15,218 nt of DNA from JBBAAP01 sp043808305 (GTDB taxonomy: Bacteria > Planctomycetota > MHYJ01 > JACQXL01), in assembly GCA_043808305.1 (NCBI GenBank), contig JAZDFB010000162.1:1-15218 (forward strand). Direction: 5' to 3'. A program made the translations under genes and the position numbers. Positions 7,136 to 13,512 of the stretch are shown piece after piece. The notes beneath the pieces are model-generated. The model had not been told where the DNA came from and made no database searches. It saw nothing but the letters and a program-made list of their open reading frames with translations. Every line of letters begins with the position of its first letter. The first letter of the stretch is position 1.

Positions 7136-8623
7136 TTATTTATTTTCTATGGTGGGGTCGTAAAGATAAACCTTTTCGCCTTCGTTCAATCCGCTGACGA
7201 TAACAATAAAATCATCATTACTTTTGCCCAGCTTAACTTCACGTATCTGGCTCGAACCGTCCGGCATAGCCACATAGCTTATAGTTTTCTTGTCTTTTTC
7301 AAATATAGCATCTATCGGCACATAAATAACGTCAGTAAGCTCTTCGATTATGATTTCTACCCTTGCGGTCATTTTCGGCTTAATTCGCTCGTCCGGCTTT
7401 TGGCAAATAACTTCAACCGGATAATTCTCGCTGCCAGTCGTCATTTCCGCAACTTTTTCTACCTTGCCGGGCAGAACCAGCCCGGGAAAAGCTTCGGGCC
7501 TTATTTCAACCTTAAGGTCTTTCTTTACATTTTTTATTTCCACCTCATTCAACTGCAAATTTATCTTCATGTCTAAAGCAGAAGGTATCTTCATTAGCGG
7601 TTGGCCTAGGTAAAGAAAGCTCCCTTCTTTGACTTGAGACGGACTTGTTTCCCAGCCGTTTGACTCGTTACGCCCGCCGTAAAGCACCAACCCGTCAACC
7701 GGCGCCTTAGCTGTCATTTTAGCCCGCCATTCTATGGCTGTTTTGAATGACTTCTCTGATTTTTCTATGTACTTTTGGGAATTTTTTATTTCTTTTTGCA
7801 GTTGTTCATTTTTAGCCTCCCCATCCTTTTTATCCTTCTCCATGGTGGATATTGCCTTTTCATGGTCAATTTTGCGTTTAAAAATCTCCTGAGGAACGGC
7901 ATATTCACTAAACAGCTGGAATTCTTTTTCCTTTGTTTCCAGGGCAATTTGGGTCTGTTCCAACTCTAATTTCTTGGAATTAACTTGCGGGTTATCTTCA
8001 GAAATTTTCCCCTCGTCAACCTGCTCATAAAGCTTAACTAAATCCTCCCGGATTTTTTTCAATCCTAATTTTGACTGCTCTAATGCCACCTTCCTGGACC
8101 TAAGTTCGCGCGGGTAGTCTTCCATATACTTGTCTAATTCTTTTTTAGCCGATTGAATAGTGCTTTCGTCCCATTTAAGGCTAAATTCCAGCTGGCTCTT
8201 CTGGAAAACGAGATTTTCTTCCATTTTCTTAAGGTTGTCTTTTTTGCTGTTAATATCTTCTTCCAGTTTCTTTATTTGCTCTTCAAGAGGGGAACTATCA
8301 AATTGCGCCAGGACATCGCCTTTATTGACACGCGAACCTTCAGCCGCCAGCTTAATAATTTTCAACCGCTCCAAAGATATACCCATTTCCTGCCTGACCT
8401 CCCAGTACGATGTAGTTATATCACCCACCATAATATGCGTCACCGTGGTAGGTTCAAATAACCCTTTTTCGCTAACCGATATTTTTAAAGGACCACGATT
8501 AACAACGCTTAATAAGGTGGTATCTTTGAGTGAATGTGTTTTAGCGCCGAATGGGTTAAACCACCATCCGGCTGTTATTAGCCCAATCAAAATAATTACC
8601 CCAATAATTATCTTTTTCTTCAT
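7136..8623 (-). CDS. MacA/HlyD-family periplasmic adaptor (membrane fusion) protein with a long coiled-coil hairpin
   Basis: A 495-residue protein. An N-terminal membrane anchor (4-19, no lipobox) is followed by the first half of the lipoyl domain (EGSRVNKGDVLAQFDSS, 95-111). A charged alpha-helical hairpin of about 185 residues (113-300) follows, with its turn near YAVPQE (241-246). Then come the second lipoyl half (MTAKAPVDGLVLYGG, 303-317), a beta-barrel (about 350-428) and a membrane-proximal domain (about 430-490). Such adaptors bridge an inner-membrane transporter and an outer-membrane channel. The R-x3-L-x6-S signature at the hairpin tip of TolC-binding adaptors reads K233-L237-P244 here. 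A 15-20 residue insertion (about 70-88) interrupts the usual run into the first lipoyl half. The gene starts 2 bp after the secretin stop and 7 bp before the permease start, so the three should act together. Confidence 0.93.
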   Translation of the reverse strand: MKKKIIIGVIILIGLITAGWWFNPFGAKTHSLKDTTLLSVVNRGPLKISVSEKGLFEPTTVTHIMVGDITTSYWEVRQEMGISLERLKIIKLAAEGSRVNKGDVLAQFDSSPLEEQIKKLEEDINSKKDNLKKMEENLVFQKSQLEFSLKWDESTIQSAKKELDKYMEDYPRELRSRKVALEQSKLGLKKIREDLVKLYEQVDEGKISEDNPQVNSKKLELEQTQIALETKEKEFQLFSEYAVPQEIFKRKIDHEKAISTMEKDKKDGEAKNEQLQKEIKNSQKYIEKSEKSFKTAIEWRAKMTAKAPVDGLVLYGGRNESNGWETSPSQVKEGSFLYLGQPLMKIPSALDMKINLQLNEVEIKNVKKDLKVEIRPEAFPGLVLPGKVEKVAEMTTGSENYPVEVICQKPDERIKPKMTARVEIIIEELTDVIYVPIDAIFEKDKKTISYVAMPDGSSQIREVKLGKSNDDFIVIVSGLNEGEKVYLYDPTIENK

Positions 8624-8625
8624 AT

Positions 8626-9816
8626 TTATTTCTTATTTTCTGAAGTTGGCTCTTTTGGCGGTTCTTCCTTTAGGTCTTTTTTCAGTTGTTCCAATTCCGG
8701 GAATGACGTCTTGCGCGCTTCTGCCGGTATGCTTTCAACCAACCGGGGCGTAATCAGGAATAGTAACTCACTCTTGTAATCCTGGTCCCGTTTCGAGGTA
8801 AAGAAATAACCCAGTATCGGTATATCGCCTAAAAGAGGCACTTTGCGTTCACTGGTGCGTTTTTCATCACGGAGCAAACCGCCGATAACAAGCGTTTGCC
8901 CGCTTTTGACATTGACTTTAGTTGTAATACCACGTTTAGATACCACCGGCACGCCGGCCCCGCCGATCTGAATCTCTGCAGTAACAACCGAAACCGAAGG
9001 GCTCACGGAAAGCTCGATAACATCATTGCTAACAAAAAACGGTATTACCTTTAACTGAATACCCACCTCTTTGTAGCCTATGGTACTCTGGACTGCGCCG
9101 CCAATCATTGAGCTGGACGCCACGTAAGGAAAATCCTGGCCTGTAATAAGCGTGGCTTCCTGTCCGTTAACTACAGTTACCCGCGGCGTGGATTTAATAT
9201 CGGCCTTCCCCTTACGGGCCATTGCCCTGATAATAACATTGAATGTACCGGTGCCCTTAGCATCCAAAAAAGAAATGCTACCGCCCTGGAAATTAAGAAG
9301 CTGCTGAAGATAATCCTCCGGATTTAACGTAATTTTAGCCTCATCACCCAAATTATTAGCGTGATTGCTTTGTCCTCTGGTAGAAGTCAGTTCTCCGCCC
9401 CATTGCAAATCCTTGTCAAGGCTTAAATCAACTATCTGCGACTCTATGCTTATTTGCGGGTCAGGCGTGTCAATAATTTCCAGAATCTTATCAATATCGG
9501 CCACCTTTTCTGCTATATCGGTTACACTGAGTACGCTAAGTTCGGGATATGCTTTTATTATCCCTTTTTCAGATTTGTAATTATTAAGCAATTCTACCAA
9601 AAACTCGCAGCGGCGCGAACCGAACTGATAAAACTGGGTAACCAAACCGTCTTTTTCTAACCGGCCGGTTCGGATAATATTTAATTTCTTAGTTCGAGCC
9701 GGCGGAGGCGTCTGGGGCTGATCATCCGCCATGATTGCCTGAACGGTCAAAGCCATAACTAAAATCAGCAATAAAGCCCTTAGCCATTTCGCAAATCTGC
9801 TGTCGTGCCTTTCCAT
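8626..9816 (-). CDS. Short secretin-family outer-membrane protein with one N-domain
   Basis: A 396-residue protein with a signal peptide (hydrophobic 11-29, probable cut after AIMA, residue 30). Residues about 55-118 resemble one secretin N-domain (KAYPELSVLSVTD, then EKVADIDKILEIIDTPDPQ). The secretin domain spans about 120-360: ESQIVDLSLDKDLQWG, STPRVTVVNGQEATLITG, VGIQLKVIPFFVSNDVIEL, GQTLVIGGLLRDE and VPLLGDIPILGYFF, then LLFLITPRL. A charged tail (365-396) follows, which may be a pilotin-binding S-domain. GspD and PilQ are much longer, with several N-domains, and all but one are missing here. No type II secretion or type IV pilus gene lies nearby; the neighbours are ABC-exporter genes. 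Its start has the best Shine-Dalgarno of the window (AAAGGAGGAACT before the ATG), fitting a product needed in many copies (secretin rings typically have 12-15 subunits). Confidence 0.93.
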   Translation of the reverse strand: MERHDSRFAKWLRALLLILVMALTVQAIMADDQPQTPPPARTKKLNIIRTGRLEKDGLVTQFYQFGSRRCEFLVELLNNYKSEKGIIKAYPELSVLSVTDIAEKVADIDKILEIIDTPDPQISIESQIVDLSLDKDLQWGGELTSTRGQSNHANNLGDEAKITLNPEDYLQQLLNFQGGSISFLDAKGTGTFNVIIRAMARKGKADIKSTPRVTVVNGQEATLITGQDFPYVASSSMIGGAVQSTIGYKEVGIQLKVIPFFVSNDVIELSVSPSVSVVTAEIQIGGAGVPVVSKRGITTKVNVKSGQTLVIGGLLRDEKRTSERKVPLLGDIPILGYFFTSKRDQDYKSELLFLITPRLVESIPAEARKTSFPELEQLKKDLKEEPPKEPTSENKK

Positions 9817-9829
9817 AGTTCCTCCTTTA

Positions 9830-10495
9830 TTATTCTATTTTCATTATCTGACCGTCTTTAAGATGAATTATCCGCTGGGCTGTTTCCGCAACTTTCCGGT
9901 CGTGGGTTACCAGTATAATTGTCGTCCCTTTTTGGTTCAAATCAATAAAGAGACGCAGTATTTCCTCGCCGGTTTTGGAATCAAGGTTACCGGTCGGTTC
10001 GTCAGCCAGGATCAAAGCCGGATTAGTGCCAATCGCCCGGGCAATGGCTACCCGCTGGCATTCACCGCCGGAAAGCTTATTGGAGCAGTGGGTCGAACGA
10101 TGATTCAGCCCTACCGTTGCCAGCGCTTTTTCAGCCCGGCTTCGAGCGTCCCTGACCCCAAGATACTTCAGCGGCAATTCCACATTATCCAAAGCCGACA
10201 ATCTTGGCAAAAGATTGAAGTTCTGAAATACGAATCCAATCCGTTTATTCCTGATTTCAGATAAATGGTCATCATCGAAATGGCTAACATCCTGCCCCTC
10301 CAGTATATACTGGCCGGCAGTAGGCGTATCAAGACAGCCTAAAAGATTCAGCATTGTGGATTTTCCGCTGCCTGACGGCCCCATAATAGCCACGAATTCT
10401 CCGGTGTTTATATTGAAGTTAATATTGAGCAGAGCGTGAACACTCGCATTACCCATCTGGTAGGTCTTGGTAAGTTCACGAACTTCTATGGACAT
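9830..10495 (-). CDS. LolD/MacB-type ABC transporter ATPase
   Basis: A 221-residue cytoplasmic ATP-binding subunit, full length for the LolD/FtsE/MacB-NBD group. It has Walker A GPSGSGKST (39-47), Q-loop Q91 in VFQNFNLL, signature LSGGEC (141-146), Walker B LILADEP (161-167) with catalytic E166, the D-loop in TGNLD, and switch H198 in VTHD. The ALDNVELPLKYLGV stretch after the Q-loop is characteristic of this subgroup, whose partners are MacB/FtsX-type permeases such as the one encoded at 5803-7128. The gene is the first of the leftward unit, 13 bp ahead of the secretin. No Shine-Dalgarno precedes the ATG, but a promoter-like sequence ends 6 bp before it, so translation may be leaderless. Confidence 0.96.
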   Translation of the reverse strand: MSIEVRELTKTYQMGNASVHALLNINFNINTGEFVAIMGPSGSGKSTMLNLLGCLDTPTAGQYILEGQDVSHFDDDHLSEIRNKRIGFVFQNFNLLPRLSALDNVELPLKYLGVRDARSRAEKALATVGLNHRSTHCSNKLSGGECQRVAIARAIGTNPALILADEPTGNLDSKTGEEILRLFIDLNQKGTTIILVTHDRKVAETAQRIIHLKDGQIMKIE

Positions 10496-10501
10496 GATTT
10501 T

Positions 10502-10529
10502 ATGATAATAAACTAAAGCTCAAGGTCAA
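10502..10529 (-). promoter_or_regulatory. Putative sigma70-type promoter of the ABC-secretin unit, possibly leaderless
   Basis: On the minus strand TTGACC (10524-10529), a 16-bp spacer and TATCAT (10502-10507) each match the consensus at five of six positions. The -10 box ends 6 bp before the ATG at 10495, so transcription would begin at or next to the start codon. This fits the missing Shine-Dalgarno. The -35 box overlaps a CAAGGT/ACCTTG inverted repeat (10521-10539). Confidence 0.45.
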
Positions 10530-10539
10530 GCAAACCTTG
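10521..10539. repeat. Small inverted repeat between the M28 gene and the ABC ATPase gene
   Basis: CAAGGT (10521-10526) and ACCTTG (10534-10539) form a perfect 6-bp stem with a 7-nt loop, 26 bp after the ATPase start codon on the upstream side. It may be an operator overlapping the -35 box or a weak terminator for the M28 gene. No clear T-run follows on the minus strand. Confidence 0.35.
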
Positions 10540-10572
10540 CAGTTATAACCAAAATTTATAATTTCAGTTTAA

Positions 10573-11862
10573 TTAAGGCCGAGTATAGAACGGGTTAGCT
10601 CGCTCCACATACTCGTAAGTGGCCTTTTTGTCCGCCTCGGGTATGGTCAGGTCAAACGGCACTTCTACGGCGTTGGCAATGCGGTTAAGCAATTCCAGCC
10701 CGAACTGCCCGAGTATCTTCAGACCGGACGGACTCATCAGGCGCATATTGTCCAGAGGCGTATGTCCGTAGTTACCGCTGTAACGGTTCAGGGCGATGGA
10801 CGGTATGCCCTTTTCGTTGAACGGGATATTATCGCTGGAATATGCGGAGTGGACTGTTTGGAACGGGATGCCTTTCTCCTTGGCAAACGAATCGACAAAA
10901 GTGGCCATCTGCTCCGAACCGCAGATAACCGAGCCGTTATTGCCCATAACCGTGCCGGCCACATCCACGTTGATAAGCAGTTTTACCTGCGGCGTATTCA
11001 GCATAACCGGCGGTTTGGGCTTGGCCAGCTCGGGCTTGTGTTTTTCAGTGTAAGCCCAACTGCCCTTGAGCCCCATCTCTTCGCTCCCGAACCAGACAAA
11101 TACCAGGGTGCGCTTGGGCGGATGCTGCGCGAAATACCGGGCGTATTCGGCGATGGTAACTGAGCCGCCGGCGTTGTCCGCGCAGCCGGCCACCTTGTTG
11201 ACGCTGTCGTAATGTCCGACGATATAGATTTTCTCGTTAGGCAGGTCGGTGCCCTTGATTTCGGCAATCACGTTGCGCGAGGTGGCCTTGAATTCCTTCT
11301 GTTTGGAAATGATATTAATGGCCTTGGCTCCTTTGTGAATCATCTCCAACCCGTCCTCGTAGCTGATGAATACGGACGGTATCTTGCCGTATGCCTTGAT
11401 GAATAAATCACCCTGCTTCAGTTGCGGCAGTTGCGGCGTGGCTTCGTAGATGCGTATCAGCGCCTTTACATTGTTCTGCCTCAGGCGCATAAACATAATC
11501 TTGTTAACATTCCCGTGATAGACCAGGGCTACCTTGTTCCGGGCGGTTTTGATATGTTCGGGCGAGAATGAGTTCAGGTAAACCACTTCGGATTTGAAGC
11601 CCTTATCCGGAGTCGAACCGCTGTTGCCCATTACCGAAACGTTGTAGCGCTTGTGGTAAGGGCTCAAGACCTCAACCGATGCGTAGATATCCTGATAGGC
11701 CTGCATCTGAAAGGTCTCTTCCCTGGAATTGAGCCCAACAGACTTGAGATATTTCCTGAGCATATCCGCGGCCCGCTTTTCCTCGGAAGACCCGCCCAGG
11801 CGCGGGAATGATAATTGCTTCAATAACCGGTAGGCATTCTGTTCGTTGAATACTATTTCCAT
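10573..11862 (-). CDS. M28-family zinc metallopeptidase (aminopeptidase type), no signal peptide
   Basis: A 429-residue protein with a complete M28 di-zinc site: H217 and D219 in GHYDS, bridging D229 in CADNAGG, general base E261 and ligand E262 in FGSEEMG, D300 in NVDVAG and H367 in YGHTPLDN. The catalytic domain spans about 190-400. Residues about 60-190 form a separate segment, placed like the PA-type domain in several M28 peptidases. The family removes N-terminal residues from peptides or trims related amide substrates. No signal peptide or transmembrane helix is evident, so a cytoplasmic role in peptide turnover is likely. A good Shine-Dalgarno (AAAGGA, 7 nt before the ATG) supports the start. 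The gene lies 77 bp upstream of the ABC-secretin unit on the same strand, but the promoter in that gap argues for separate transcription. Confidence 0.92.
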   Translation of the reverse strand: MEIVFNEQNAYRLLKQLSFPRLGGSSEEKRAADMLRKYLKSVGLNSREETFQMQAYQDIYASVEVLSPYHKRYNVSVMGNSGSTPDKGFKSEVVYLNSFSPEHIKTARNKVALVYHGNVNKIMFMRLRQNNVKALIRIYEATPQLPQLKQGDLFIKAYGKIPSVFISYEDGLEMIHKGAKAINIISKQKEFKATSRNVIAEIKGTDLPNEKIYIVGHYDSVNKVAGCADNAGGSVTIAEYARYFAQHPPKRTLVFVWFGSEEMGLKGSWAYTEKHKPELAKPKPPVMLNTPQVKLLINVDVAGTVMGNNGSVICGSEQMATFVDSFAKEKGIPFQTVHSAYSSDNIPFNEKGIPSIALNRYSGNYGHTPLDNMRLMSPSGLKILGQFGLELLNRIANAVEVPFDLTIPEADKKATYEYVERANPFYTRP

Positions 11863-11885
11863 TGTTATTCCTTTCTAATACTTTT

Positions 11886-11905
11886 CACCACAAAGACACA
11901 AAGAA
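11886..11905 (+). repeat. Half copy of the CCACAAAG/CCACAGAG palindromic repeat
   Basis: Positions 11886-11903 (CACCACAAAGACACAAAG) are identical to 14206-14223, the left arm of the palindrome inside gatB. The complementary right arm is not seen here, so this is a solo arm in the M28-gatA intergenic region. Confidence 0.7.
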
Positions 11906-11972
11906 TATTTCTTACTCCTATTTATGCTGATGTCAAATAATTCATTACCTGATGCATCGTTATTCTTATTTC

Positions 11973-11999
11973 TTGACGTTCGAGTGATATTTAGATAAT
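11973..11999 (+). promoter_or_regulatory. Possible gatA promoter close to the start codon
   Basis: TTGACG (11973-11978) and GATAAT (11994-11999) each match the consensus at five of six positions, but the 15-bp spacer is short. The -10 box ends 9 bp before the gatA ATG (12009), and no Shine-Dalgarno is visible. This again suggests a very short or absent leader. Confidence 0.35.
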
Positions 12000-12008
12000 T
12001 AAGTTGAT

Positions 12009-13433
12009 ATGAACCTTTACGAAGAGTCGGCATCGAGCATAAAGCAGTTAATCCTGGACAAAAAGGCCAGCGCCCAGGAAGTGGTCAGGGAAACCATAAG
12101 TCATATCAAGTCTGCTGACCCCAAAATAAAGGCTTTCTTGATAATCTGCGAGGAACAGGCGCTCAAGCAGGCAAAGCTCATAGACGAAAAGATTGCCGCC
12201 AACCAACCTGTGGGCGCCCTGGCCGGCATACCCATCGCCATCAAGGACAATATTTGCACCGATGGCATACGGACTACCTGCGCCTCGAAGATACTGGGAA
12301 ACTTCATCCCGCCCTACGACGCCACGGTAATCAAGAAGATTAAAGCCGCCGACGGCATCATCATCGGCAAAACCAATATGGACGAATTCGCCATGGGCTC
12401 GTCCTGCGAGAACTCAGCCTTCGGCCCGACCTATAACCCACACAACACGGCTTGCGTACCGGGAGGCTCCAGCGGAGGCTCGGCCGCGGCTGTGGCCGGC
12501 AATATGGCTTTTATGGCTCTGGGCTCTGATACCGGCGGCTCCATCAGGCAACCGGCCGCGCTTTGCGGCGTGGTCGGCCTAAAGCCGACCTACGGCACGG
12601 TCTCGCGCTACGGGCTGGTCGCCTTCGCCTCGTCCCTGGACCAAATCGGCCCTATCACCCGGACAACGGCTGACGCCGAACTGATATATTCGGTTATCAG
12701 CGGCCACGACCCGCTGGACTCCACAGCAGCTAAAATACAGCCGCAGAATGCGCAGATTGAAATTAAGAATCTGCGCATCGGCTTACCCAAAGAGTTCTTC
12801 GCCGAAGGCATCCAGCCGGAAATAAAAGAGTCAGTCCTTTCGGCCATAGAGGTTTACCGCAAGATGGGCGCGCAAATAAAGGATATCTCACTGCCCCATA
12901 CCAAATACGGCATTGCCACCTATTACCTGATAGCCCCGTCCGAGGCCAGCTCAAATCTGGCCCGTTACGACGGCATCCATTACGGATACCGGGCCAAGGA
13001 CGCGGCCAACCTGATAGATTTATACGCCCGCTCGCGGGACGAGGGATTCGGGCCGGAGGTCAAACGCCGGATTATGCTCGGCACCTTCGCCCTGTCATCG
13101 GGATACTATGACGCATATTACCTGCAGGCGCTCAAGATCCGACAATTAATCAAGCAGGACTTCGACCGGGCCTGGCAGGATGTTGATGTGATAATCGGAC
13201 CGACCTCGCCCATACCGGCGTTCAAGGTCGGAGCGAAAATAGACGACCCCTTGCAGATGTACCTCTGCGATATATTCACCGTCACGGCAAACCTGGCCGG
13301 GATTCCGGGGATTTCCATACCGTGCGGTTTGACCAAAGATAAACTGCCCATCGGCCTTCAGATATTAGGTAAGGAGTTTGATGATTTTACATTGCTGAAA
13401 ATAGCTCGAGCATTCGAATCAACGAAAATATAA
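12009..13433 (+). CDS. gatA: Asp-tRNA(Asn)/Glu-tRNA(Gln) amidotransferase subunit A
   Basis: A 474-residue amidase-signature protein, normal length for GatA. It hydrolyses glutamine and supplies ammonia to GatB for amidating Glu-tRNA(Gln) and/or Asp-tRNA(Asn) in the cytoplasm. The Ser-cisSer-Lys triad sits at the positions known from the S. aureus enzyme: K79 (AIKDNIC), S154 (VPGGSSGGS) and S178 (GSDTGGS). GKTNMDEFAMGSS (120-132) and the RYGLVAFASSLDQIGP segment (200-215) are GatA-specific, separating it from other amidases. gatB follows after a gap filled by a palindromic repeat. gatC is not visible here. The ATG at 12009 is the natural family start although no Shine-Dalgarno precedes it. 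The gene appears GC-richer than the exporter genes. Confidence 0.97.
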   Translation: MNLYEESASSIKQLILDKKASAQEVVRETISHIKSADPKIKAFLIICEEQALKQAKLIDEKIAANQPVGALAGIPIAIKDNICTDGIRTTCASKILGNFIPPYDATVIKKIKAADGIIIGKTNMDEFAMGSSCENSAFGPTYNPHNTACVPGGSSGGSAAAVAGNMAFMALGSDTGGSIRQPAALCGVVGLKPTYGTVSRYGLVAFASSLDQIGPITRTTADAELIYSVISGHDPLDSTAAKIQPQNAQIEIKNLRIGLPKEFFAEGIQPEIKESVLSAIEVYRKMGAQIKDISLPHTKYGIATYYLIAPSEASSNLARYDGIHYGYRAKDAANLIDLYARSRDEGFGPEVKRRIMLGTFALSSGYYDAYYLQALKIRQLIKQDFDRAWQDVDVIIGPTSPIPAFKVGAKIDDPLQMYLCDIFTVTANLAGIPGISIPCGLTKDKLPIGLQILGKEFDDFTLLKIARAFESTKI

Positions 13434-13437
13434 TTTA

Positions 13438-13502
13438 GCCACAGAGGCGCAGAGAACACGGAGATTATCAAAATTTCTCTGAGCGCTCTGTGTCTCTGTG
13501 GC
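13438..13502. repeat. CCACAGAG/CTCTGTGG palindromic repeat between gatA and gatB
   Basis: Two 26-nt arms (13438-13463 and 13477-13502) match as inverted repeats at 20 of 26 positions, and three of the mismatches could be G-U pairs in RNA. The loop is 13 nt. The outer nine bases, GCCACAGAG and CTCTGTGGC, are perfect. It fills the gap from 4 nt after the gatA stop to 11 nt before the gatB ATG and would form a long hairpin in a gatA-gatB transcript. Its right arm is clearly related to 14244-14269 inside gatB, and both are followed by AAA(A)TAAA. Confidence 0.85.
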
Positions 13503-13512
13503 AAATAAAACT

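Noticed and set aside
8626..9816. Secretin as part of a type II secretion or type IV pilus locus
   Set aside because: No pilin, secretion ATPase of the GspE/PilB type, or platform protein is nearby; all close neighbours are ABC-exporter genes.
10521..10539. Intrinsic terminator after the M28 gene
   Set aside because: The 6-bp stem is weak and is not followed by a T-run on the minus strand; overlap with the -35 box of the next promoter makes an operator equally likely.
11931..11936. Promoter for the M28 gene from a perfect TTGACA on the minus strand
   Set aside because: No acceptable -10 box lies 16-18 bp downstream; the candidates there (TAAGAA, AAGAAA) match poorly.
13498..13512. GTG start for gatB
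   Set aside because: It lies inside the CTCTGTGGC repeat arm. The ATG at 13513 gives the natural start just before YKIVIGLEVHVQL.
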